This document shows positions 1 to 7,815 of a stretch of 14,419 bases of DNA, one piece after another. Location of the stretch: contig DFBT01000102.1 of NCBI GenBank assembly GCA_002366725.1, positions 6,851 through 21,269 on the forward strand, read 5' to 3'. Below the pieces are notes generated by a model that was given only the letters and a program-made list of their open reading frames with translations, did not search any database and was not told the DNA's origin. Each line of letters opens with the position of its first letter. Positions within the stretch are counted from its first letter, which is position 1. A program made the position numbers and the translations under genes. Source of the stretch: Caldifarciminota bacterium UBA3073 (lineage in GTDB: Bacteria; Hydrothermota; UBA3073).

Positions 1-3000
1 TACCTTCCCCACACCCGAATCGAGACCAGTGGGGACAAAAAAGTGAGCCTCAAAAACGCTGTCCCCGAGTGTGGTTAGACCCCTGAATATGACATCTCCC
101 AACTCACTGAATGTCCTTCCTTCGTATGTTCCCCACTCTTCCCTCCCGTACGCGGTGATGTACACATACCCACTCTCGATGTCCCCCGACCTCCCCGTTA
201 CTTCTGTCTGTAAACCACCTATGAGGGTATCGGGAGTAACTGATAACTCACTATTTCTGTAACAGGATATGTCGGTCAATGGAGCGCCAAACAGTATGTA
301 CTGGTGTGCCCTGTCGCACTCGTTGACAGAGAGAAAGAATGCATCCCCGATCTTTTCTTCCGGGTCCACGACAATGTGTTCAAAGAGAGGTGTTCCCATG
401 GATGTGTTGGCACCGTGGTGGGTTGAGCGTGTGGCGGCGACGGTCGCAATTGCACCCCTTCCCTCTACAATCTGCATCAGGTCTGCAGTGCATCTCGTAT
501 AGGGACGGTCGTAAGCGGCTACGCCGCAGGAACCGTAAAAGAATATCGGGTACTTATCACCGTTCGAGAGGGTATACACATCCTCGGGGGAGGTCCATAT
601 GTTCTCGTGCGCAAGTTGCTTGTAGTTCCCATGACCTATGTACATTCCATAATATATTCCCCTGTTTAAGTAATCGATCATATACCGATTGCCCATCCAT
701 CCACGGTCATCAGGGGGATACTTGACGAGATATACCTTAAAGGCATCGTAGGAGATGGGAGTAATGGAGTAGAGCTGTTCTGTATACAATGTAAAATTCC
801 CTGCGCCATCGTCGTTGTCTGCACAGAGAAGGACCCTTCCCCGCCAGGGACCGAATGATTTTTCGTAATCTATAACTTTCTTTATCGCAATCCTTGCATC
901 TTCCCTTGTCTCCGCAGTTATCCTTGCGATCACCATATCCGGATGGTTATCATCGCCACACACCATAGCAAACCAGTTATCGTAACAGGGGTTCTCCGAT
1001 GGAGAGAGACCGAACTCTCCTATGTGGTATCCCTCTTCCCAGGGGGGCAATCTGTTCTTCGTGATTTCCGAGCGATAGTCGTAGGTGCCGGAGCCCAGAA
1101 GGAGAACATAACTCGTATTCCAATTTTCGTATGCGTATTTAAGAAAGTTTCTAACGCCGTAAGGATTTTTCAACCCAAAGGAGAAATTGTCATATATATC
1201 GTCGATGAATACAACGAGTACAGACACACCGTCCCTATCTTCCCGGTATCTTGCCAGCTCCTGGGCAGAATATTTGAATTCCTCGGTGGTGATAATTACA
1301 TAATCAATTGTATGTGCATCGATATTTTTTATGTTGTTGGGGTCTTTTACTGCGATAGAAATAGGTGACTTAAATGTGGTGGCGGCACAGTAAGGTCCCC
1401 TTTTGGTGGATTGAAAGACCGCCTTTCCTTCCTCGTAAGTTATGTTCGTGACCCTCGAGGGGGATAATTCGTTCTCGATGTTGAATATTATGGGGGGACC
1501 GTCAAACCCCGACAGGTGAAACTCTATCGTATCGCCCCCATCCGCTTTGAATCGCAATGCGCCATTATGTGCATCGTAACTCAATGTGGGTATGAGTTCG
1601 AAGTAGTCAAAGTAGATCCAATCTAAGGTATCGGCTTCGGGTCCTTTCCACAGTTCGATCTTTACCTCATTCTGCCCGGAATGCAAGTTGGGAACGGCAT
1701 CAACTATGGTATGGGGCGAGCTTGAACTACCTCCAACCCACGATTCCTCTACAAATAAGGTTCCGTTCATATAAAGTCTGACATAGTGTGGCATATTCCG
1801 TCCCATTGGGTTCTCGCCCAGTTTTCTGTATCCGTAGATGGCGAACTTACCCTCTGCGTTGCTGCTCGCAAGTTCTGGCATATCGAACGAGATGGTAGAC
1901 GAGCGGGAGGATGCCTGTACCCTTTTCAGCTCAAACATTGCCCATCCTCTTCCAGATTTTGCAGGGCATATCTGGTCTTCTTCTATGTGAATCGTGTCCC
2001 TGAAATCTTGAGGAACAACGGGTGAATTCGCCCCCAGATCACCACTTATACTGTCTCTTCTTCCAGTATCTCCGTATGTGAGCCAGTATACATTCGTATC
2101 CGTGAATATATCGAGGTATGTCGTGTCTGTGAATACACTACTGACATATCTTGGCGTGCCGTTCTTTTTATAGCCGTCTGTTGATGTGGCGTAGAAGTAT
2201 ATGGCATTATCCTTTACATAGATCGGGACCTCTTTCAGTGTATCATCGGGGGGTATTTCCATCATTCCACCCTGTGTAAAAAGCCTGAAACTGACGGGGT
2301 TTATAAGGTCCGGTTCTATGCCAATCTTTCGCAGGTCATTGTAGGTTATTCTGTATATTCCCCTCTCTTTAACCTCTATTTTTACCCGGGGATTGTTATT
2401 ATTATACTTGTACCTGCTTTTTGTGGGTCTTTTTCTCCAGCTTCTCGCCTCTTCGTAGTTTACGAACATCTTTTTGAAGATGCCCTCGAAGTGAGGGTCT
2501 TTTACTTCCGCTCCCCGCTTACCACCGCTGAAATGCACCCTTAACTTTATCATGTCGTAGACGGTTATCGTGCCCCTTTTCGGGTTGTATCTCACGGGCT
2601 GCAGTTTCAACATAACAAACGCCTGTCCCCTGATAAAGCCTCTCTCTTTTATACCCACGAGCTCGGGCGGATATAAAATATCCTTTTCGTATATGGATGG
2701 GTCTTTCTTGTATTTGCAACTCCATTCATATACCTCTGGAACGGGCGGTATTTCCATCGTCCTCTTTTCTCTTATTCGCGCCTCCTCAACATAGACCTTT
2801 ACCTCGCTCTCAAGGGGAATGGCGACATACACATATATCTCCGGAAGACAGGGCACACCGCTCTTATCGGGATACCCCGCACCTTGTATCTGCACAATAT
2901 CTTCAAAGGATATTGGGGGTGGGGAGTAAGAAATAGTTGCCCCGGTTTCGTCCGAGTGAATGAGATTCAGCCCCGGCAGAATCAGTAATAAATATGAGAG

Positions 3001-3015
3001 AAAAAGAGAAATCAT
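1..3015 (-). CDS. Secreted C25-family (gingipain/PorU-like) cysteine protease, 3' end beyond window
   Basis: I translated this by eye: 1005 codons stay open from the ATG at 3015 to the left edge, so the C-terminus is missing. Residues 1 to about 20 form a hydrophobic signal peptide. A beta-rich N-terminal region follows, including a GIYRITYNDL segment near residue 220 typical of C25/PorU pro-regions. A jelly-roll-like domain (about 355-472) ends in DWIYFDYFEL. The catalytic domain spans about 565-910. The clan CD dyad is visible as His795 in GHG and Cys830 in GSCG, 35 residues apart, about the spacing in gingipains. A YILFGAPL motif closes the domain and an Ig-like stretch begins after it. 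Family members are secreted proteases or, as PorU, type IX secretion sortases; which applies here cannot be told without the C-terminus. The start is uncertain: the Shine-Dalgarno is weak, the visible n-region has no positive charge, and the frame is open upstream, where a CTG three codons earlier would add a lysine. It has its own promoter. Confidence 0.87.
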   Translation of the reverse strand, partial: MISLFLSYLLLILPGLNLIHSDETGATISYSPPPISFEDIVQIQGAGYPDKSGVPCLPEIYVYVAIPLESEVKVYVEEARIREKRTMEIPPVPEVYEWSCKYKKDPSIYEKDILYPPELVGIKERGFIRGQAFVMLKLQPVRYNPKRGTITVYDMIKLRVHFSGGKRGAEVKDPHFEGIFKKMFVNYEEARSWRKRPTKSRYKYNNNNPRVKIEVKERGIYRITYNDLRKIGIEPDLINPVSFRLFTQGGMMEIPPDDTLKEVPIYVKDNAIYFYATSTDGYKKNGTPRYVSSVFTDTTYLDIFTDTNVYWLTYGDTGRRDSISGDLGANSPVVPQDFRDTIHIEEDQICPAKSGRGWAMFELKRVQASSRSSTISFDMPELASSNAEGKFAIYGYRKLGENPMGRNMPHYVRLYMNGTLFVEESWVGGSSSSPHTIVDAVPNLHSGQNEVKIELWKGPEADTLDWIYFDYFELIPTLSYDAHNGALRFKADGGDTIEFHLSGFDGPPIIFNIENELSPSRVTNITYEEGKAVFQSTKRGPYCAATTFKSPISIAVKDPNNIKNIDAHTIDYVIITTEEFKYSAQELARYREDRDGVSVLVVFIDDIYDNFSFGLKNPYGVRNFLKYAYENWNTSYVLLLGSGTYDYRSEITKNRLPPWEEGYHIGEFGLSPSENPCYDNWFAMVCGDDNHPDMVIARITAETREDARIAIKKVIDYEKSFGPWRGRVLLCADNDDGAGNFTLYTEQLYSITPISYDAFKVYLVKYPPDDRGWMGNRYMIDYLNRGIYYGMYIGHGNYKQLAHENIWTSPEDVYTLSNGDKYPIFFYGSCGVAAYDRPYTRCTADLMQIVEGRGAIATVAATRSTHHGANTSMGTPLFEHIVVDPEEKIGDAFFLSVNECDRAHQYILFGAPLTDISCYRNSELSVTPDTLIGGLQTEVTGRSGDIESGYVYITAYGREEWGTYEGRTFSELGDVIFRGLTTLGDSVFEAHFFVPTGLDSGVGKV

Positions 3016-3097
3016 AGGTTTCAGTCTGGTAGAGTAAGTTCTCCAGATGAACTCTTCAATTTGAGGGTATCTCCAACCCGCTCTCCAAGTTTGCCGT

Positions 3098-3126
3098 ATT
3101 ATACCACAATGTTCTATCTATGTCAA
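3098..3126 (-). promoter_or_regulatory. Consensus sigma-70 promoter for the C25 protease
   Basis: On the minus strand TTGACA (3126-3121) and TATAAT (3103-3098) are separated by exactly 17 bp. Both hexamers match the bacterial housekeeping consensus perfectly. Predicted transcription start is near 3091, giving a leader of about 75 nt. This suggests the protease is transcribed apart from the upstream minus-strand genes and probably strongly. Confidence 0.85.
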
Positions 3127-3143
3127 GAAAAAAATCGGACGCA

Positions 3144-3160
3144 CCCCGCCTTTGGCGGGG
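3144..3160 (-). terminator. GC-rich hairpin, possible terminator of the upstream minus-strand unit
   Basis: CCCCGCC and GGCGGGG form a perfect 7-bp stem with a 3-nt loop. On the minus strand a run of seven T follows, but about nine bases after the stem, which is farther than in a standard intrinsic terminator. It lies directly before the C25 promoter, so it would insulate that promoter from readthrough. It could equally be a dispersed GC-rich palindrome. Confidence 0.35.
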
Positions 3161-3214
3161 CAGGGATTAACGCTGATTACCCATGATTTTTTTATTGCGG
3201 TTTTCAGGAGTAAT

Positions 3215-3299
3215 GTCATTGCGAGGGATGTCATTGCGAGGGATGTCATTGCGAGGCGAAGCCGAAGCAACCCCCGAAGCAACCCCCAAAGCAATCTCC
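3215..3299. repeat. Clustered direct repeats with GTCATTGCGAG and GAAGCAA cores
   Basis: The 15-mer GTCATTGCGAGGGAT occurs at 3215-3229 and 3230-3244, with a third, diverging copy from 3245. GAAGCAACCCCC follows twice (3264-3275, 3276-3287), then AAAGCAATCTCC (3288-3299). ATTGC on the left and GCAAT on the right are inverted, so the block has a palindromic outline. From general knowledge, CATTGCGAG...GAAGCAATCTC elements are scattered between genes in many unrelated bacterial genomes. This copy looks internally expanded by slippage. Confidence 0.8.
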
Positions 3300-3414
3300 A
3301 GCTGACACATACTCGAGACTGTGACTTGTTGTATATTTTCCTATGCGGTCAAGGAAAAATTTATTGGTACTCAGTTTTTCACAGTTAGCCACACCTTTCC
3401 ACGCAATAAAAAAA

Positions 3415-3582
3415 TTACTCTATCTTTTCCGCTTCCTCTATGAGCATTATGGGAATATCATCCTCTATTCTGTATGCGAGTTTGCACTTGTGGCATATCA
3501 GCTTATTCTCCTCTGGTTTATACTCGAGGTCTCCCTTGCATTTCGGACAGGCAAGTATCTCGAGCAATTTTTTATCGAGCAT
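3415..3582 (-). CDS. Trm112 family protein (YcaR-like small zinc protein)
   Basis: A 55-residue gene starting at the ATG at 3582, with GGGGG seven bases upstream as ribosome binding site. The protein opens MLDKKLLEILACPKC, then has a second Cys pair in CHKC and ends in the family's typical I-x-D-D-I-P-I-M-L stretch. Cys12, Cys15, Cys30 and Cys33 form the expected zinc site. Family members are short zinc-binding proteins; archaeal and eukaryotic Trm112 activates methyltransferases, while the bacterial role is less clear. No methyltransferase gene adjoins it. It lies 278 bp downstream of the lipoprotein gene, so it may be the distal gene of the minus-strand unit or have its own weak promoter. 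Recognition is firm because the whole chain fits the family. Confidence 0.9.
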   Translation of the reverse strand: MLDKKLLEILACPKCKGDLEYKPEENKLICHKCKLAYRIEDDIPIMLIEEAEKIE

Positions 3583-3642
3583 GTATCCCCCAAGTTAAGT
3601 TGTCCCAAAATAATAGGTAACAACAGCGCAATCATTTTTTAA

Positions 3643-3714
3643 TTACCAGTTATCGGTTATCAGTAATCGGTAGGTTTAAGGCGTAAGGCGTGAATCGTAA
3701 AGCGTAAGCGTAAT
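3643..3714. repeat. Degenerate 7-bp tandem array (TTATCGG then AAGGCGT types)
   Basis: Read in steps of seven from 3643, the sequence gives variants of TTATCGG for four units, one transitional unit, then variants of AAGGCGT for about four or five units (two exact copies at 3678-3691). The phase is kept throughout, although the unit sequence changes midway. It lies between the lipoprotein gene and the Trm112 gene and contains no coding signal. Confidence 0.75.
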
Positions 3715-3785
3715 CTACAAACTGAAATCCGCAATACCAATGACCCGATCACCGATGACTTGCTTTACTGGTATCCTTTCCACTA

Positions 3786-3817
3786 GTACTCTGATTATCT
3801 GGTACTCTGATTATCTG
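3786..3817. repeat. Perfect 16-bp tandem duplication
   Basis: GTACTCTGATTATCTG occurs twice head to tail (3786-3801 and 3802-3817) with no mismatch, followed by a partial third start. It is within the same spacer as the 7-bp array, downstream of the lipoprotein gene. It is probably a slippage product; no function is evident. Confidence 0.85.
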
Positions 3818-3860
3818 ATACACCTATTTTACTTAATCACCGTCAACTCGATTACTGCTA

Positions 3861-5003
3861 TCATTTTATCGCGTACTCCCTTGAAAGTGGGCCGAATTTC
3901 AGAATCGAGTAATCGACCCTGTCACCTCTTATATCCATCTCCCTTCCACAAAACTTCTGTAAAAATGAGACAGGTCTATCGTCAATACATACAACAAACG
4001 GGATAAGCACCGTTAAATCATCGGCGAACTTCAGCACCATTCTGTCTCCCATCACTTCCCCTTCGAAAAACTCCACACTTTCAACTCCGTCTTCGTATAA
4101 TAAGCTGTCAATAAGAACCGGATGCGTTTCATTTAAAAACACGAGTTTATTGTTGTATTTGTCCTTTGCGGTGTTCGGGGATACCCCGGACTCGCTTACC
4201 GTGTAGATATCGAGCATTCCCCTCTTCAATACCTTTTTTATATCTCTTTCGTTTGTTTCCGGTATTTTTATATACAATCTATCATTCCTCAACCAGCAAT
4301 CATCTGCACCTATAGAGAGAATTCTCTCGGTTATTATATCCATATCTTTAACATCCGGTATCGGAGAGATCTCCGTTTCGTAAATCTTTGATAATGGGTG
4401 CTCTATCTTTATATTTTCTCCGAAGCACGAGAAATCTGCTCTGAAGGAGCATCCATCACCGGTGGCAACGATATTTACGGGCAATAAACTACGCTCATCC
4501 ACGCATATCTGTGCCCGGGCACTTTCAATGGTGGGGGAGATAAACAGGAGGTTCGGGGTAAATCCATATGCAAGGCATCCTTTTTCCCTTCCCACAAAAC
4601 TGAAGTCTCCGAACGAAGTCACCGTTAGTACGAGTTCATAAGGCAATCTCTCACCACCACCTTCTATCCATTTACCACCCTCTTTAGAGAAGGTTTTATT
4701 GTCCACGACGAGGATTTCCCTTTCTGTCTTCTTGCCGCCGATTTCCCACTCACTTTTTATCCTCTTCCTTCCCCTTTTATCGTACTCTCCGCTCATCGTA
4801 GATCTGACCCCCTGTCGAGAGAGCTCTATCTTCACCCTGAAACTTGTCTCCCCGATGTTTTCAAGGATTCTCTTTATCTCCTCTCCCTTCGGCGGAGCGA
4901 GAGTTTTCTCTTCGGTGGGGTAAGTAACACATCCAAAAGTAATAGATAATAAAATCAGGCATATTCTTATGCCTGATTTTATATCAAATTTTTTCCCTTT
5001 CAT
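3861..5003 (-). CDS. Putative envelope lipoprotein: LolA-like N-half plus SecD P1-like C-half
   Basis: 380 residues. A charged n-region and hydrophobic stretch lead to Cys25 in ITFGC, an imperfect lipobox (Thr at -3). Residues about 40-205 look like a LolA/LolB-type half-barrel: amphipathic helix, then beta strands with a KTFSKEGGKW-type segment. This part is judged by pattern only. Residues about 220-268 resemble the SecD P1 region: ERILSIGADD..., then RLYIKIPE, then KRGMLDIY. Residues 320-375 resemble the later P1 segment: FVVCIDDRPVSF, MDIRGD, ILKFGPL. There are no SecD transmembrane helices. Six cysteines besides Cys25 could form disulfides or bind metal. The start is nine bases after the stop of the barrel protein with no Shine-Dalgarno, which suggests translational coupling. 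A role in handling envelope proteins is an inference. Confidence 0.72.
   Translation of the reverse strand: MKGKKFDIKSGIRICLILLSITFGCVTYPTEEKTLAPPKGEEIKRILENIGETSFRVKIELSRQGVRSTMSGEYDKRGRKRIKSEWEIGGKKTEREILVVDNKTFSKEGGKWIEGGGERLPYELVLTVTSFGDFSFVGREKGCLAYGFTPNLLFISPTIESARAQICVDERSLLPVNIVATGDGCSFRADFSCFGENIKIEHPLSKIYETEISPIPDVKDMDIITERILSIGADDCWLRNDRLYIKIPETNERDIKKVLKRGMLDIYTVSESGVSPNTAKDKYNNKLVFLNETHPVLIDSLLYEDGVESVEFFEGEVMGDRMVLKFADDLTVLIPFVVCIDDRPVSFLQKFCGREMDIRGDRVDYSILKFGPLSREYAIK
4951..4980 (-). promoter_or_regulatory. Perfect 12-bp inverted repeat inside the lipoprotein signal-peptide codons (possible attenuator)
   Basis: AAAATCAGGCAT (4951-4962) and ATGCCTGATTTT (4969-4980) are exact reverse complements around a 6-nt loop. 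The repeat begins 23 bases into the lipoprotein gene. In the minus-strand transcript the hairpin ends in UUUU followed by more AU-rich sequence, as in an intrinsic terminator or attenuator. It might lower expression of the lipoprotein and Trm112 genes relative to the barrel gene when translation lags. Function is inferred; the symmetry is seen directly. Confidence 0.6.
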
Positions 5004-5012
5004 TGGAGCTAA

Positions 5013-7802
5013 TTAGAATTCGCTACCAAGCATTATGTGATAGCGCACACCTTTTGAAACATCCACGAGGTCGGTATTTTTGGCGATGTCAAGTAAAAGG
5101 ACAAAGTAGGGGAATCTGACCCTCACTCCCGCTCCAAAACCCATATTTATGTCTTTTAATCTTCCGTCCTCAAACACCCTGAGACTCTCGATATCGTCGA
5201 CTGCATAACCCGCATCGAGGAAAAGCGCTCCCCTTATACCGTATATCTCCAGGGGCAGCGGGAATCCAATACTCAGTTGATTTATGAATGGATACCTGAA
5301 TTCGAGATTTATTCCTCCAATATTATACCCCGTGAATTCGAGATAGTTATATCCCCTTATACTCCCCGTTCCGCCTATCCTCAATTTTGCAAAATCCTTG
5401 CTCCTGATGCTCTCACCGAACAATCTTGCGGCGAAGTAATATCCGGGGTAAATTCTGAAATACTTCCGCATGTCGGCACCGAGGTATGTGTATGAAAGAA
5501 AAGATTTGGTAAATGCCATTGTTTGTGCCGCTGTGAACTGCATCCTCATTCCATTTATGGGTCCGGTGTAACCCCATAGTGTGTTATCAAACACATAGGA
5601 TAACGAGAAAGGGACGATATAATTTGTGGTATCCTCAAACGGCACCCATTCCCCCTTTACATAATTCCATTCATAGAATATCCTCTCTATCGAATACAGG
5701 TACAATTCGCTCTCCAATCTCTTGAATTTATCGAGCGGATACTCCAAAGCCACTCCACCGCCCGTGTATTTTTCGTTTAGAAGCATATCATACCAAACTA
5801 AACTTGGATATTGTTCCTTGAATAAGGCGAGACCAAAATTTGTTCTATTTTCAAGGTACCAGTAGGCAAAATTGAGGTTGGATTCAAGCAGATTGCCGGG
5901 ATAATCGGTGACGAGATAAAATCTGTGGTTTCCAAGTATATCCGATACTGACACATATGCCTGTGCAAAGAATTGATTTGTAGATGCCGATATAATGCCA
6001 CCCGCAAAGTCGGGGGAAAATCGTAATCCCGGCTCTGTCGTCTCCACGGGTTTGTCAAGACTGTCCACAGCCACATAGGGTATGTCATAAACCCTGGGGT
6101 CAGCCGGGGTAAATCCCGCAGAGGGCAGTGGTATGCTGAATATATCCCATCCTTTTTTCATATACATGGAAAAGAGCATTCTTCTATTGTTTGAAAGAGA
6201 AAAGGATTCTATGCCGCTCATTACATTTGTGAGTTGCTTTTCCTCGTTAGTCTCGAGGTTGAAGGAATAAAGATTTGTTCTACCGGAATAGTCGGCAAGA
6301 TAGTAAATAATGGTGTCATTGCAGGTGACGGGATACCTGGTTTCTCTGCTTCTCGCGTCATAGACATTACGGAGTTCCATCCCATCTGGACTCATGGAGT
6401 ATATCGCATATTCTCCGTATTTCCACTCCCCCGTAGAATCGGGTCTGTCAGAGGCAAAGAATATTCGGTCATCGGAGAAACTCGGGGTTCTATCGTCGTA
6501 TATATCGTCGGTTAATTGTTTTGTCTTCTCTGTCTCTATGTCAATCGTGTATATGTCTGCCTTACCCCCAAGAATCCCTCTGAACACTATACTCCCGCCG
6601 TCTTTTGAGAATACAGGTGATGAAATGACATGAGGTGGGGGAACCAGTTGTTTCACGATCTTCTTCGTGTAAGGGTTCATAATATTTATAACATTCCTGT
6701 TTTCTCTCTTTGATACAAACGCGATATACTCGCCATCGGGTGACCATGATATGCTGCCTTCCATGATATATATGGATTCAAGGCTCCTCGATTTTCCACT
6801 CTCTATGAGTTTCTTCGTCAACTTGCCAGTAATTGCAGATGCGAGATAAATACTGCCATACTGGTCCCTATCCGACATAAAAGCGAAACTACTACCGTCT
6901 GGGGATACCGATGGCGCAATGTTATATGTATAATTCTTATCCCTTCTCGTGAGGCGCCTTGCCCCCTCTGGAACTTCAACGGCATTTGCAGCATTGTTCC
7001 ATGCCCTCTTACTCAAGGATACTGTCCACTCACCGCTCAATGTAATCTCGTCTATACCCACAACCCGCTCTAACGCCTCATTAAATCCTCCGATGAAACC
7101 GATCTTGTGGTATATCTCTCCTATCTTCTGCTCTCCATATTTGTCCGCTATAAATTTTAGAATAGACTGTCCCTCCTTGTACATAAGGTAACTTCCCTCT
7201 ATCTTCCATATCTCCTGTATGGGTACAAGTTTATCATAGTATACGAGATCGCTCAATATCATATCTGTTTCGGGGTTTTCCCGTAGTGACATATATTCTG
7301 CCATTCCCTCTATAAACCAGAGTGGAACGCGATAGATTGCATCTTGTGGAAGGATTGATGTGACATCACCTTTGAGAGCGGAGGATTGTACAATATGTGT
7401 CAGCTCGTGGGTGAGCACATGTCTGAAATCCTCGTACGAACCCGTGAATGGCACAACGACACGATTTTTGTACAGTTCTGTAAATCCTCCAACTCCCTCT
7501 TCTATTATGTTGAGTATTACATTAGTCTGCTCGAAATCACTGTGATTGGCGTATATTATCACGGGTATCTTCGTACTCGGGGCCTTCCCAATTACAGAAG
7601 AAAGTCTAACTAACTCCCGTTCCAGGACGATGGATGCGAATCTCGCAAGTTCCTCCTCGCCTTCGTAGAAGAATATCTCGAAGTGGGAGGTGGGATGGAT
7701 CTTCCAGTCGAACTTGCTGTACTGTACTTTATTCTTCCCAAAAGAGGCGGCATTGAGAACAATTGGTAGGAGTACTATAAGTAAAAACCTCTGTATCTTC
7801 AT
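5013..7802 (-). CDS. HExxH metalloprotease, PD40 propeller and Omp85-like barrel fusion protein
   Basis: 929 residues starting eight bases after a strong AAAGGAGG. A signal peptide covers about residues 1-19 (NAA, then S). Next is a gluzincin-like peptidase domain (peptidase MA type): HELTH at 132-136 gives the HExxH zinc motif, and WFIEGMAEY at 162-170 supplies the likely third ligand, Glu165. Residues about 280-560 carry PD40/TolB-type propeller repeats, seen as SVSPDGSSFAF, SWSPDGEYIAF and VFSKDGGSIVF. The last 300 or so residues are beta-barrel-like: GGTGSIRGY at 810-818 matches the RGF/Y motif of the Omp85/BamA family, and the chain ends in Phe, the usual barrel signature. No POTRA repeats are apparent. 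A periplasmic protease and sensor domain tethered to an outer-membrane barrel fits; the substrate is unknown. Its closest neighbours are the DUF5683-like gene upstream and the SecD-like lipoprotein downstream. Confidence 0.85.
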   Translation of the reverse strand: MKIQRFLLIVLLPIVLNAASFGKNKVQYSKFDWKIHPTSHFEIFFYEGEEELARFASIVLERELVRLSSVIGKAPSTKIPVIIYANHSDFEQTNVILNIIEEGVGGFTELYKNRVVVPFTGSYEDFRHVLTHELTHIVQSSALKGDVTSILPQDAIYRVPLWFIEGMAEYMSLRENPETDMILSDLVYYDKLVPIQEIWKIEGSYLMYKEGQSILKFIADKYGEQKIGEIYHKIGFIGGFNEALERVVGIDEITLSGEWTVSLSKRAWNNAANAVEVPEGARRLTRRDKNYTYNIAPSVSPDGSSFAFMSDRDQYGSIYLASAITGKLTKKLIESGKSRSLESIYIMEGSISWSPDGEYIAFVSKRENRNVINIMNPYTKKIVKQLVPPPHVISSPVFSKDGGSIVFRGILGGKADIYTIDIETEKTKQLTDDIYDDRTPSFSDDRIFFASDRPDSTGEWKYGEYAIYSMSPDGMELRNVYDARSRETRYPVTCNDTIIYYLADYSGRTNLYSFNLETNEEKQLTNVMSGIESFSLSNNRRMLFSMYMKKGWDIFSIPLPSAGFTPADPRVYDIPYVAVDSLDKPVETTEPGLRFSPDFAGGIISASTNQFFAQAYVSVSDILGNHRFYLVTDYPGNLLESNLNFAYWYLENRTNFGLALFKEQYPSLVWYDMLLNEKYTGGGVALEYPLDKFKRLESELYLYSIERIFYEWNYVKGEWVPFEDTTNYIVPFSLSYVFDNTLWGYTGPINGMRMQFTAAQTMAFTKSFLSYTYLGADMRKYFRIYPGYYFAARLFGESIRSKDFAKLRIGGTGSIRGYNYLEFTGYNIGGINLEFRYPFINQLSIGFPLPLEIYGIRGALFLDAGYAVDDIESLRVFEDGRLKDINMGFGAGVRVRFPYFVLLLDIAKNTDLVDVSKGVRYHIMLGSEF

Positions 7803-7815
7803 TTGTTATCCCTCC

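Larger units (their letters stand above)
3016..3414. other. 399-bp non-coding spacer upstream of the C25 protease
   Basis: No credible gene on either strand. Going leftwards (minus-strand direction) it contains an unremarkable AT-rich stretch, a clustered short repeat (3215-3299), a GC-rich hairpin (3144-3160), a consensus promoter (3098-3126) and a roughly 75-nt leader. Near its start the leader carries TTGGAGA twice on the minus strand (3088-3082 and 3076-3070, 12 bp apart). This could be a duplicated Shine-Dalgarno-like or protein-binding element, but both copies lie more than 50 nt from the ATG used here. Confidence 0.7.

Noticed and set aside
71..2936. Several plus-strand open frames opposite the C25 protease
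   Set aside because: The minus-strand frame is open for 1005 codons with clear protease motifs; the plus-strand frames are short, overlap each other and have no recognisable domains or ribosome sites.
3215..3299. CRISPR-like array
   Set aside because: Units are 12-15 bp, adjacent without unique spacers, and of two different kinds; no cas genes are present.
3300..3360. TTGACC on the minus strand as a second promoter for the C25 gene
   Set aside because: No acceptable -10 hexamer lies 16-18 bp away, and a perfect promoter exists nearer to the gene.
3343..3642. 99-residue plus-strand frame over the Trm112 gene
   Set aside because: It is antisense to a clearly conserved zinc-binding family and has no domain features of its own.
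5798..6747. Alternative frames within the propeller-barrel gene
   Set aside because: They are shadows of a long frame with consistent domain order; no Shine-Dalgarno or family motifs support them.
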